This document shows positions 1-7,432 of a DNA stretch of 25,828 nt, in pieces. The notes beneath the pieces were generated by a model. The model was not told the DNA's origin. It searched no databases and worked only from the letters and a program-made list of their open reading frames with translations. The stretch is from Collinsella aerofaciens (GTDB lineage Bacteria > Actinomycetota > Coriobacteriia > Coriobacteriales > Coriobacteriaceae), in the NCBI GenBank assembly GCA_905213725.1, contig CAJMJM010000014.1, positions 1 to 25,828 on the forward strand. The letters are read 5' to 3'. Each line of letters starts with the position of its first letter. Position 1 is the stretch's first letter. Made by a program: the position numbers and the translations under genes.

Positions 1-81
1 TTCGCTGTGGTGGCATTGTTGCTGGCCGCGTTTTTTGCTGTTTCTGCCGCCACAGATGGTCTAGTTCGTTTTGAAAACTGA
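1..81 (+). CDS. C-terminal end of an unidentified membrane protein (partial)
   Basis: Frame 1 is open from the window edge to a TGA at 79-81 and encodes 26 residues. They begin with a hydrophobic run (FAVVALLLAAFFAVSAA) and end in a short polar tail. This looks like a last transmembrane helix followed by a short C-terminus. The gene is cut by the window edge, so the family cannot be named. It is convergent with asd, with 26 bases between the two stop codons. The fragment is short, so the call rests only on the open frame and hydrophobicity. Confidence 0.4.
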   Translation, partial: FAVVALLLAAFFAVSAATDGLVRFEN

Positions 82-107
82 GCCCGGCCCCCACCGGACA
101 GGTCACA

Positions 108-1133
108 CTACTCGCAGAGCAGCTTAGCGATCTGGACGGCGTTGGTTGCCGCGCCCTTACGGATTTGGTCGCCGCAGCACCAGAAGGTGATACCGCGCGC
201 GGCCTCGGGGTTCGAGATGTCGCGACGCACGCGGCCGACCCAAATCAGGTCCTGGTCGGACGTATCCATCGGCATGGGGAAGCGATTGTGTGCATCCTCG
301 GCGCCCATGTCGTCAACGAGCTTCACGCCCGGAGCAGCAGCCAGCGCAGCGCGGGCCTCTTCCACCGTGATGTCGCGCTCAAACTCGAGCGTAATGCTCT
401 CGGAGTGCGAACGCAGCACCGGCACGCGCACACAGGTGCAGTTCACGCGCAGCTCGGGCAGGTGCATGATCTTGCGGCCCTCGTTTTGCAACTTCATCTC
501 CTCAGAGGTAAAGCCCTCCTCCTTGACGCCGCCAATCTGCGGAATCAGGTTGCTCGCCAGCTGGGCGGCAAACGCGCGCGGCTCGGGAATCTCCTCGCCA
601 CGGCCCAAGGCGGCCAGCTGAGCCTCGAGCTCGGCCATGCCGGGAGCGCCGGCACCCGAAGCCGCCTGATACGTCGAGACGATCATGCGTTTCACGCCGG
701 CGAGCTGATGCAGCGGCCACGTGGGAACCAGACCGATAATGGTCGCGCAGTTGGGGTTGGCGATGAGGCCGTGATGCCACTTGATATCGTCGGCATTGAT
801 CTCGGGCACGACCAGCGGCACCTCGGGATCCATACGGAAGGCATGGCTGTTGTCGACCACGACGGCGCCGCGCTTGACGGCCTCAGGCAGCAGCTCCTTG
901 GCGATATCGTCGCCGGCAGCGCCGAGCACGATGTCGCAGCCCTCAAAGGCCTCGGGGCAAGCTTCCTCAATCATGATCTGCTCGCCGCGGAACTCAACGG
1001 TCTTGCCCGCGGAGCGTGCACTTGCCAGCAGCTTGAGCTTGCCGACCGGGAACTCCTGCTCGTTGAGGCACTCGAGCATCTGGGTGCCCACGGCTCCCGT
1101 CGCGCCCAAAATAGCAACCGTGTACTGTTTCAT
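108..1133 (-). CDS. asd: Aspartate-semialdehyde dehydrogenase
   Basis: Catalyses NADPH-dependent reductive dephosphorylation of aspartyl-4-phosphate to aspartate semialdehyde, the branch point to lysine/diaminopimelate and to threonine/methionine; cytosolic. The 341-residue protein starts with a Rossmann nucleotide-binding loop (AILGATGAVG, residues 7-16). The catalytic cysteine is Cys129 in NPNCATI, and the RVPVLRSHSES segment carries the active-site histidine. Length is typical for the bacterial enzyme. The frame is open a further 54 codons upstream, but the ATG at 1133 is preceded by AAAGGGGGAAGC and begins with the family N-terminus, so it is preferred. It lies downstream of lysC on the same strand with 173 bases between, which contain a GC-rich hairpin, so it may be partly uncoupled from lysC. 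Identification is secure. Confidence 0.96.
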   Translation of the reverse strand: MKQYTVAILGATGAVGTQMLECLNEQEFPVGKLKLLASARSAGKTVEFRGEQIMIEEACPEAFEGCDIVLGAAGDDIAKELLPEAVKRGAVVVDNSHAFRMDPEVPLVVPEINADDIKWHHGLIANPNCATIIGLVPTWPLHQLAGVKRMIVSTYQAASGAGAPGMAELEAQLAALGRGEEIPEPRAFAAQLASNLIPQIGGVKEEGFTSEEMKLQNEGRKIMHLPELRVNCTCVRVPVLRSHSESITLEFERDITVEEARAALAAAPGVKLVDDMGAEDAHNRFPMPMDTSDQDLIWVGRVRRDISNPEAARGITFWCCGDQIRKGAATNAVQIAKLLCE

Positions 1134-1206
1134 GCTTCCCCCTTTAAAGGTTTTGGCTTTTGCCCGCACGCCGAGCAGGCTGATTATTGTTGCCAGTGTA
1201 TACAAG

Positions 1207-1235
1207 AACGGGGCGGACACGAAACCCGCCCCGTT
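1207..1235 (-). terminator. GC-rich hairpin between lysC and asd
   Basis: A perfect 10-bp stem, AACGGGGCGG (1207-1216) and CCGCCCCGTT (1226-1235), encloses a 9-base loop. It lies after the lysC stop and before asd. No clear U-tract follows on the minus strand, so it may be an attenuating or processing hairpin rather than a full terminator. Confidence 0.45.
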
Positions 1236-1306
1236 GAAACGAAACCGAAACGAAACGCCCCGCCGTAGATTTATGAGACTTGTCCAAAAAAACACCGGGA
1301 TGGAAA

Positions 1307-2695
1307 CTACTTGTGGAGCGCGGCCAAGGTGGGATCGGCCGGCGCGGGAGCCTCCAGGTCGGAGACCTTCACAATGCCGTTCTCGTCGGAGAAGGCACGG
1401 TAAATGGTCCGAATCGCCAGGTCGAAGTCTTTCTCCTCGACACCGATAATGATGTTAATCTCGTCGCAGCTCTGCGAAATCATGCGCACGCTCACGCCGG
1501 CCTGACCAAGCATGCCAAACAGGTGGCCCGAGATACCCGCGCGGCCGCGCAGGTTACGGCCGACAGTCGCGATGAGCGCCAAGCCCTCGACAACCTCGAT
1601 CTCAAGCGGCTCGACCTCCTGCTGGATGTCGCCCACGAGCGAGTACAGCGAGTCGTGCACGTCCTGCTCCTGCACCACGGCGCCAAAGCGGTCGACGCCG
1701 GTGGGCATATGCTCGACGGAAACGTCATAGCGCTCGAACACCGAAAGTGCACGGCGCATAAAGCCGACACGGGGCTTGGTACGGTCGCGGGCAACGTTGA
1801 TGGCGACAAAGCCGCGCTTGCCGGTCACGCCGGTAATGATGGGCTCTGCCTCGCCCTCGTCAGCCGTCTCGCTAATGATGGTGCCGGGGTCCTGCGGCGC
1901 ATTGGTGTTCTTGATGACCAGCGGAATACCGGCCTCGCGCACGGGGAACACGGCCTCCTCGTGCAGGACGCTCGCACCCATGTACGAAAGCTCGCGCAGC
2001 TCCTCGTAGGTAACGCGCGCAATGGGCTGAGCCTCGGGCACAATGCGAGGATCGGCAGAATAGAAGCCCGAGACGTCGGTCCAGTTCTCGTACAGATCGG
2101 CGCCCAGGCACTTGGCCAGAATCGAGCCGGAAATATCGCCGCCGCCACGGTCGAGCAGCTTGATCTGGCCCTCGCGCGTCGCGCCGTAGAAGCCAGGCAT
2201 AACAAAGCCGCCCTGCTGACCGTACTCCTGCACCAGCTCGGAGGTGCGATTCATGCTGAGCGTACCGTCGTGATGGAACGCCACAACCGTCGCGGCGTCC
2301 AGGAACGGTAGGCCCAGATACTCAGCCATCAGGCGAGCGGTGAAGTACTCGCCGCGGCTCACGAGCTCCTCGGTGGAGTAACCGCCCGAGCGGGCGCGCT
2401 CGGCAAAAGCCGCGAACTCCTCGCGGATGGGATAGGTGAGCTCCAGCTCGTCGGCAATATCAAAGTAGCGCTGGCCGATGTCCTCGAGCAGCTCCTCGCA
2501 CGACACGTGGTACTTAACGTGCGCGTTAACCAGGTAGAGCAGGTCGGTCACCTTGGTGTCGCCCTTAAAGCGGCGACCGCAGGCAGAAACCACCACAAAA
2601 CGGCGAGCCGGGTCGGCATCGACGATGGCCTTGATCTTCTTAAAGTGTTCGGCGTCGGCGACCGACGAGCCGCCAAACTTGGCAATCTTAATCAT
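1307..2695 (-). CDS. lysC: Aspartokinase
   Basis: Phosphorylates aspartate to aspartyl-4-phosphate, the committed step for lysine, threonine and methionine; cytosolic. The 462-residue protein has an amino-acid kinase domain with KFGGSSV at residues 6-12, the SRGE motif at 113-116 and a Gly-rich segment RGGGDISGS near 183-191. Two C-terminal ACT domains follow (about 295-345 and 370-436; the second contains ISQSCDEINIIIGV). ACT domains are the known site of feedback inhibition by lysine and/or threonine in this family; which effector applies cannot be read here. The length fits a monofunctional enzyme with no fused homoserine dehydrogenase. The ATG at 2695 gives the exact family start (MIKIAKFGGSSV), with AAAGG and CCTCC upstream but no ideal Shine-Dalgarno. 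It is divergent from thrC across 104 bases. Confidence 0.96.
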   Translation of the reverse strand: MIKIAKFGGSSVADAEHFKKIKAIVDADPARRFVVVSACGRRFKGDTKVTDLLYLVNAHVKYHVSCEELLEDIGQRYFDIADELELTYPIREEFAAFAERARSGGYSTEELVSRGEYFTARLMAEYLGLPFLDAATVVAFHHDGTLSMNRTSELVQEYGQQGGFVMPGFYGATREGQIKLLDRGGGDISGSILAKCLGADLYENWTDVSGFYSADPRIVPEAQPIARVTYEELRELSYMGASVLHEEAVFPVREAGIPLVIKNTNAPQDPGTIISETADEGEAEPIITGVTGKRGFVAINVARDRTKPRVGFMRRALSVFERYDVSVEHMPTGVDRFGAVVQEQDVHDSLYSLVGDIQQEVEPLEIEVVEGLALIATVGRNLRGRAGISGHLFGMLGQAGVSVRMISQSCDEINIIIGVEEKDFDLAIRTIYRAFSDENGIVKVSDLEAPAPADPTLAALHK

Positions 2696-2750
2696 GGGCT
2701 GGAGGTTACCTTTCTAAAAAGCCTCTGCGAACCTATTTTGCGCGCTCTGA

Positions 2751-2756
2751 TACCAT
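2751..2756 (+). promoter_or_regulatory. Possible extended -10 of the thrC promoter
   Basis: TGATACCAT in the lysC-thrC divergent spacer resembles an extended -10 (TG-n-TACCAT). It would place the transcript start near 2763, about 22 bases upstream of the thrC ribosome-binding site. No convincing -35 is visible. Tentative. Confidence 0.25.
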
Positions 2757-2799
2757 GGTTTCACCGATTGGGACCAAGGCATCCGAGGAGCAGTGTTAT

Positions 2800-4317
2800 A
2801 TGGGAACTTATCATAGTACACGAGGACGCACTTTATCGTGCTCAAGTAAGGTGGCAATCCGCACTGGCATCGCTCCCGACGGGGGTTTGTTTGTCTCGGA
2901 CGAGCTCGGCACCCAGCAGGTCGATATCAGCTCGCTTGCAGCTAAATCGTACTTTGAAATCGCTCAAGATGTGTTGGGAATGTTACTGAATGATTACACG
3001 GCCGAAGAAATTTCGGCGTGTGTCGACGAGGCATACCGCGGCACGTTCGCGAGTGAAGAGGTTACGCCGCTCGTCAACCTCGACGCTGCGCCGGGCGCTG
3101 ACGCCCCTCAGACCTATGTGATGGAGCTCTTTGGCGGCCCCACGAGTGCCTTTAAGGACGTCGCTCTGCAGATGCTCCCCCGCTTGATGGCCCGCACTTC
3201 CGCCAAGGACGGCAGCGCCGAGCGCATCATGATCGTCACCGCCACGTCCGGCGACACCGGCAAGGCCGCACTCGCCGGTTTTGCCGACGCTCCGGGCACG
3301 GGCATCACCGTCTTTTATCCCGAAGGCAAGGTCAGTCGCGTCCAGAACCTGCAGATGTCCACACAGGAGGGCGATAACGTCGCCGTCTGCGGCATCCGCG
3401 GCAACTTCGACGATGCCCAGAGTGCCGTCAAGCGCATCTTTGCCGATAAGGAGCTTGCCGAGCGTCTTGAGGCCGCCGGCACGGTGCTTTCGAGCGCCAA
3501 CTCCATCAATGTCGGTCGCCTGGTACCGCAGGTCGTCTACTACTTTGCCGCCTATGCGCAGCTGCTGCGCGCCGGCGCCATCGAGGCCGGCGACGCCGTG
3601 GAGTTCTGCGTGCCGACCGGTAACTTTGGCGATATCCTGGCCGGCTACTACGCCAAGCGCATGGGTCTGCCCGTCGCCAAGCTCATCGTCGCGAGCGACA
3701 AGAACAACGTGCTGGCCGACTTCCTGACCACCGGCGTCTACGACCGCAACCGTCCGTTCTTCACGACTATCTCGCCGTCGATGGACATCCTCATCAGCTC
3801 CAATCTGGAGCGCATGCTGTACTTCCTGTCCGACGGCGACTGCGAGCTCGTTGCCGGCCTTATGGAGCAGCTTGCCCAGACCGGCCGCTACGAGGTTCCC
3901 GCCGAGCTGCTGGCTAAGATTCAGAGCGTCTTTGGCTGCGGCTGGGCCAGCGAGGACGAAGTCCGTGCTGCCATCAAGAGCTGCTGGGATGCGAACGGCT
4001 ACGTAATCGACCCGCACACCGCTTGCGGCTATCACGTCTTTGAAAAGGTCGCTCCCGCCGAGGGCGCCAAGGCCCGCGTGCTACTTTCGACCGCCAGCCC
4101 CTACAAGTTCCCGCGCGCCTGCTGCGATGCCCTGGGGCTCGACGTTCCCGAAGACGACTTTGAGGCTATGCGCGTGCTCGAGCAGGCAACCAACACGGTT
4201 GCCCCGATCCAACTCGCCGAGCTCGAGTCCAAGCCCGTCCGCTTCGAAGACGTCTGCGACGTCGATGAGATGGCAAGCTACGTCGAGCAGGCTGCAAAAA
4301 AGATGGCTACCAACTAA
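2800..4317 (+). CDS. thrC: Threonine synthase
   Basis: PLP-dependent conversion of O-phosphohomoserine to threonine and phosphate; cytosolic, last step of threonine synthesis. The 505-residue protein begins MGTYHSTRGR, a typical family start. The PLP lysine is Lys119 in FGGPTSAFKD. Also visible are the TATSGDTGKAALAGF segment and a Gly/Asn-rich phosphate-binding loop (VPTGNFGDILAGYYAKRMG). The length matches the longer class of bacterial and yeast-like enzymes. The frame opens 15 codons earlier at 2755, but the ATG at 2800 has GAGGAG at 2785-2790 with 9-base spacing and is preferred. It is followed by a strong hairpin at 4330-4349 and then thrB on the same strand. Confidence 0.96.
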   Translation: MGTYHSTRGRTLSCSSKVAIRTGIAPDGGLFVSDELGTQQVDISSLAAKSYFEIAQDVLGMLLNDYTAEEISACVDEAYRGTFASEEVTPLVNLDAAPGADAPQTYVMELFGGPTSAFKDVALQMLPRLMARTSAKDGSAERIMIVTATSGDTGKAALAGFADAPGTGITVFYPEGKVSRVQNLQMSTQEGDNVAVCGIRGNFDDAQSAVKRIFADKELAERLEAAGTVLSSANSINVGRLVPQVVYYFAAYAQLLRAGAIEAGDAVEFCVPTGNFGDILAGYYAKRMGLPVAKLIVASDKNNVLADFLTTGVYDRNRPFFTTISPSMDILISSNLERMLYFLSDGDCELVAGLMEQLAQTGRYEVPAELLAKIQSVFGCGWASEDEVRAAIKSCWDANGYVIDPHTACGYHVFEKVAPAEGAKARVLLSTASPYKFPRACCDALGLDVPEDDFEAMRVLEQATNTVAPIQLAELESKPVRFEDVCDVDEMASYVEQAAKKMATN

Positions 4318-4329
4318 ACCCCTTATTAA

Positions 4330-4349
4330 GCGCCGGCGAAAGCCGGCGC
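4330..4349 (+). terminator. Hairpin terminator after thrC
   Basis: A perfect 8-bp stem GCGCCGGC / GCCGGCGC with a GAAA tetraloop begins 12 bases after the thrC stop. It is followed by ACCTTCTTTC, a weak T-rich tract. It would reduce or stop read-through into thrB. A near-identical stem occurs at 20043-20062. Confidence 0.65.
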
Positions 4350-4395
4350 ACCTTCTTTCATCAGATAACCCCGGGGATGATGACGAACGCGCACA

Positions 4396-4507
4396 GCGTG
4401 CCTGGCTGTTTAGTTTGTCGCGAGTTCCGCACGCAAAGGAAAGCACTTAATGTGCTTTCCGTCTTGCGCAGGACTGCCCGAGCAGCGAACTAAACAGCCA
4501 GGCACGC
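4396..4507. repeat. Two-level palindrome abutting the thrB ribosome-binding site
   Basis: Outer arms are a perfect 20-bp inverted repeat, 4396-4415 and 4488-4507 (GCGTGCCTGGCTGTTTAGTT and its complement). An inner hairpin GGAAAGCAC-TTAAT-GTGCTTTCC lies at 4438-4460. The sequence between the stems is only partly complementary and asymmetric (about 22 versus 27 bases). The right arm stops one base before the thrB Shine-Dalgarno AGGAGGA (4509-4515). It could be a mobile-type palindromic repeat or an RNA fold controlling thrB translation; both readings are inference. Confidence 0.8.
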
Positions 4508-4520
4508 CAGGAGGACTCAC

Positions 4521-5402
4521 ATGATCAAGATCACCGTCCCAGCAACCAGCGCCAACCTAGGCATCGGCTACGACACCCTCGGCATGGCCGTCAGCCTTTA
4601 CTCGCACTTTACCTTCGAGCGCGCCTACGAGCTCATCATCACAGGTTGCCCCGAGGAGTTCCAAAACGAGAACAACCTAGTCTACGTGAGCTTTGTGGAT
4701 GCACTGGCCGCATGGGGCGAGCCGGCCTTCCCCGTCGCCATCGACATTCAGACTGACGTTCCCGTCGCCCGCGGTCTGGGCTCCAGCTCCACCTGCGTCG
4801 TCGCCGGCATTATGGCAGCCGCCGCGTTGACGGGCCACACCGTCGACCGCGCCGAGCTCGTCCGCATTGCCACCGAGGTCGAGGGCCATCCCGATAACGT
4901 CGCCCCCGCTATCCTGGGTGGCGCCGTCTGCTCCTTTACGCCGACCGATTCGCTCCCCCAGTGCCTGCGCTACGAGGTGAGCGATCGCTTGCGTTTTATT
5001 ACCGTGATTCCACCTTACGAGGTGCATACGAGCGAGGCACGCAAGGTTGTGCCGCAGGAGATTCCACTCTCCACCGCTGTGTGGCAGATGGGCCGCATCG
5101 CCGGCATGACGCGCGGCTTGGAGACTGGTGACCTGGACCTGATTGCCGCTGCCAATGACGACCGCATTCAAGAACCCTATCGTCGCCGTCTGATTCCCGA
5201 CTACAACGCCGTGCGCGACACCTGCCTTAACGGCGGCGCTAAGACCATCTGGATCAGCGGCTCGGGCTCGACCCTCATGGCCGTGACTGATGACACCATC
5301 GTGGCAAAGTTCCTGCAGGTCAAGCTGCGTGAGCAGTTCCCTAAGTGTGATACGCATATTCTAACGTGCGACACCGAGGGCGCCCAGATCGAATACCTGT
5401 AG
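4521..5402 (+). CDS. thrB: Homoserine kinase
   Basis: ATP-dependent phosphorylation of L-homoserine to O-phosphohomoserine, the substrate of the adjacent threonine synthase; cytosolic. The 293-residue protein is a GHMP-family kinase. It has the N-terminal substrate segment (VPATSANLGIGYDTLG, residues 6-21), the ATP-binding motif PVARGLGSSS at 81-90, and the C-terminal glycine-rich motif TIWISGSGSTLMAV. Length is normal. The ATG at 4521 has AGGAGGA at 4509-4515 with 5-base spacing. The large palindrome upstream means the ribosome-binding site lies at the foot of a potential RNA stem, so translation may be structure-controlled. Confidence 0.96.
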   Translation: MIKITVPATSANLGIGYDTLGMAVSLYSHFTFERAYELIITGCPEEFQNENNLVYVSFVDALAAWGEPAFPVAIDIQTDVPVARGLGSSSTCVVAGIMAAAALTGHTVDRAELVRIATEVEGHPDNVAPAILGGAVCSFTPTDSLPQCLRYEVSDRLRFITVIPPYEVHTSEARKVVPQEIPLSTAVWQMGRIAGMTRGLETGDLDLIAAANDDRIQEPYRRRLIPDYNAVRDTCLNGGAKTIWISGSGSTLMAVTDDTIVAKFLQVKLREQFPKCDTHILTCDTEGAQIEYL

Positions 5403-5817
5403 CGTCCTGCCTCATTGCTCTCACCGGCCCCCTTGGGGCTTCCCCTGAAAACGTCCTCGATCATGAATTGCCCCGTCGTGCGCTTCGCGCGACGGGGCAA
5501 TTCGATCTGCGGATTGTTTTCAGGGGAAGCCCCAAGGGGGCCTGCGCAGCCTCGACAGGATATCGCATTCGCTGATTTAATCTTGCGTTCCTTCGGAGCA
5601 GCGGACAAAGAACCCTTCACGATACGGAAAGATTTGGGGGCAAAGCCCCTGGCCTCCCCTACGTTAACTTCGCTGGCGGCGGCTACAGGAACCTACGCTC
5701 TGGAAAGTCGCTGGGCTGATTTTTTGGCTTCTATTTGATAAAGGCGCACTTCCCAGCATCTCATTCGCCTTATAGCTCTGTTTTAATTTCTAATTGATGA
5801 TCGATACGTGACGTCAT
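5403..5817. other. Gene-free spacer between thrB and the XRE gene
   Basis: This 415-base convergent spacer holds the large palindrome at 5426-5542. It is followed by an undistinguished stretch containing a short GGGGC-AAA-GCCCC hairpin near 5637-5649, then AT-richer sequence from about 5720. Open frames crossing it run through the palindrome arms, lack ribosome-binding sites and look fortuitous. Confidence 0.6.
5426..5542 (-). repeat. Two-level palindrome with conserved boxes, copy A
   Basis: Outer arms are a perfect 27-bp inverted repeat at 5426-5452 and 5516-5542. The inner stem GAATTGCCCCGTCG (5465-5478) pairs perfectly with 5490-5503. Between the stems, read on the minus strand, are box 1 AAAACAATCCGCAGATCG (5503-5520) and box 2 CATGATCGAGGACGTTTT (5448-5465). 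The same two boxes, in the same order, recur in the palindrome at 19609-19750, where the stems have different sequences. It lies just after thrB, so it may act as a 3' terminator or stabiliser. Confidence 0.85.
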
Positions 5818-6081
5818 CTAATTATCTTCGCTACTCAAAACAGCCCCAAGTTTACGTACTAGCGTCTCAACAGTAATTCCGAGTGCGTCCGCATAGACAA
5901 ACTGCTCATAAACCCTAAGGCTGCGTTCCCCGGTCTCGACCTTTGAGATGAACGATTGAGGTACCCCCAGTTTCTTTGCGAGTTCAACCTGAGTGATACC
6001 TTGCTCCCGACGAATCTGGGAAAGGCATTTTCCGCATGTCCTGTTAGCATCAACGTTCATGCCGTTTACGCTATATTCCAT
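5818..6081 (-). CDS. Small XRE-family transcriptional regulator
   Basis: An 87-residue, probably DNA-binding protein. It is essentially a single Cro/CI-type helix-turn-helix (ITQVELAKKLGVPQSFISKVETGERSLRV) with a short N-terminus holding two cysteines (RTCGKCLSQIR) and a short C-terminal helix. The frame extends to a TTG at 6096, but that lies inside a perfect palindrome. The ATG at 6081 directly follows the palindrome without a Shine-Dalgarno, so a leaderless message is possible; a second ATG at 6060 cannot be excluded. It is divergent from the membrane protein at 6182, and the palindrome between them is a likely operator, suggesting self-control and control of the neighbour. The exact target is unknown. 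Confidence 0.8.
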   Translation of the reverse strand: MEYSVNGMNVDANRTCGKCLSQIRREQGITQVELAKKLGVPQSFISKVETGERSLRVYEQFVYADALGITVETLVRKLGAVLSSEDN

Positions 6082-6082
6082 T

Positions 6083-6111
6083 TTGATATATCCCAAACTG
6101 GGATATATTTA
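6083..6111 (+). promoter_or_regulatory. Promoter with embedded palindromic operator, XRE / membrane-protein divergence
   Basis: The perfect inverted repeat ATATATCCCA-AAC-TGGGATATAT (6086-6108) is sandwiched within a plus-strand promoter candidate: TTGATA (6083-6088), 17 bases, TATTTA (6106-6111). A repressor bound to the palindrome would cover both hexamers. The divergent XRE gene starts at its edge and is the obvious candidate repressor. Confidence 0.6.
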
Positions 6112-6181
6112 TGTCACCAGCCATTCCGCTTATCAAAAATGCCCATCGCAGATTCATAGCTAGGAAGGAGCCTCGATAAAC

Positions 6182-7195
6182 ATGAATGACGAGATGAAGG
6201 AGCCCGACGAGGAAAAGGCACTCAGCGAGTCCGACGAGCGGAAGCCGGATTTCAAAGCCGAGCAGTTTTCTGATGGTGCTAGCGGCACCTCCTCCTCTGA
6301 AATTCCGCCATCAAACGAAGATGACGGCGCACGCAAAAATGAAGAAAACGACTCACTTCTAACGCGGGCCATTCATAAATTAGGCAATAAAAAACGAGCG
6401 GCAATCGCAGCTGCCGTGGCAGTTGTCATCATCTTCAGTTTGCCCATGCTGTTTCCTCAATTGTTTTGTAGCCACAAGCTATGGGCCAATGCAACCTGCA
6501 CCAGCCCCCGTGTATGCAAAAGTTGCGGCAAAACCGAGGGAGAACCTCTCGGGCACGAATGGGAAGAAGCAACTTGTACGACACCGAAGACCTGTCAGCG
6601 TTGCGGCGAAACGAAAGGGGAGCCACTCGGACACCAACCGGGCTCGTGGACCAAAGAAGTCGACTACGTAGATGCCACTTCGAAGGAAATACGAGAATGC
6701 GAGAGATGCGGAGAGGTCGTTGACACCCGCAACGAGAAGGAAATCACATCTTTTCTTGGCGACGGAAAGTTTTCAATTTCCCCAAAAGGCTTTATTGATC
6801 GACTTAACGAGGAATTCTCCGATATCCCCAATTGCAGCAGCATGAATGCGGATTACGAACTAGACGATAGCGGCATGGGGCTCGAACTTCAGATCAAAAA
6901 CGGTTCAAAGATTGCCGGTATTGGAGGCTTCTTTTCGGACTCGAGTAACCCGGTGCTACTCAGCTATCTTGGATCCGAAAACTGCTTCAAAAACATAGTC
7001 ATGTACTTCGAAAACTCCGACTATGCCGCGGCGACAGCATTGGCAACTATACAAGCAATCGATCCAACACTTTCGTTTTCAGACGCCAAGGAAGTTGGTG
7101 CTGCCTGCGTAGATACGCCAACTGTCAAAAATGGAATTACGTATGCAATCGTAGCTTCGAATGGAGAGTACTGGCTAAGCGCTCGAATTGAATAA
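6182..7195 (+). CDS. Membrane-anchored protein with tandem Cys/His zinc-ribbon-like repeats
   Basis: A 337-residue protein of unknown function. Residues 1-70 are acidic and Ser/Glu-rich, hence a likely disordered cytoplasmic tail. Residues 72-92 form one transmembrane helix (IAAAVAVVIIFSLPML) preceded by KKR, giving N-in topology. The outer part starts with two copies of a ~27-residue unit (about 98-124 and 125-151) of the form W-n-n-ATCT-P-n-nC-n-nCG-nT-nGEPLGH. A third partial CxxC element (CERCGEVV) follows near 173-180. The paired cysteines and histidine suggest metal binding or disulfides. The C-terminal ~150 residues show no domain I recognise. AAGGAG at 6165-6170 supports the ATG at 6182. 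Base composition is poorer in GC than the flanking housekeeping genes, suggesting accessory origin. Confidence 0.75.
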   Translation: MNDEMKEPDEEKALSESDERKPDFKAEQFSDGASGTSSSEIPPSNEDDGARKNEENDSLLTRAIHKLGNKKRAAIAAAVAVVIIFSLPMLFPQLFCSHKLWANATCTSPRVCKSCGKTEGEPLGHEWEEATCTTPKTCQRCGETKGEPLGHQPGSWTKEVDYVDATSKEIRECERCGEVVDTRNEKEITSFLGDGKFSISPKGFIDRLNEEFSDIPNCSSMNADYELDDSGMGLELQIKNGSKIAGIGGFFSDSSNPVLLSYLGSENCFKNIVMYFENSDYAAATALATIQAIDPTLSFSDAKEVGAACVDTPTVKNGITYAIVASNGEYWLSARIE

Positions 7196-7277
7196 TTTTC
7201 TTTGATTACTAAATTCAGACGCCTCTTACTCGCGATATATTAAAACTCAACCCCTGGCAGCATCGTCAATCGAAAAT

Positions 7278-7309
7278 TGCCCCGCCGAGCACTTTAGCTT
7301 GGCGGGGCA
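7278..7309 (+). terminator. Intrinsic terminator after the 6182 gene
   Basis: The stem TGCCCCGCC (7278-7286) pairs perfectly with GGCGGGGCA (7301-7309), with AGC/GCT extending it inward around an ACTTTA loop. TTTCAAT follows on the plus strand and AATTTTCG on the minus strand, so it may work in both directions between the convergent genes. Confidence 0.65.
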
Positions 7310-7432
7310 TTTCAATATGAAAGCGGATTTAAATATCAACAAGGCCTGCACGCTCCAACGAGACAGCCGGCTTCGCTGCTCAAATTGCCCTTGGTGAACC
7401 ACAAGTTGAGCAATCAGTGGCCAGAATCCCCT

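Noticed and set aside
165..1268. Long plus-strand frame opposite asd, and similar long antisense frames opposite lysC, thrC, the GH32 genes, EIIBC, pflB and the ABC gene
   Set aside because: They mirror strongly recognisable genes in GC-rich sequence. Their translations are low-complexity (Ala, Arg, His, Val rich), have no domains and lack proper ribosome-binding sites.
5366..5738. Short plus-strand frames running through the palindrome after thrB
   Set aside because: Their sequence is dictated by the palindrome arms and they have no start signals or similarity to known proteins.
6082..6096. TTG start giving the XRE protein five more residues
   Set aside because: The codon lies inside the perfect operator palindrome and there is no ribosome-binding site; the ATG at 6081 is preferred.
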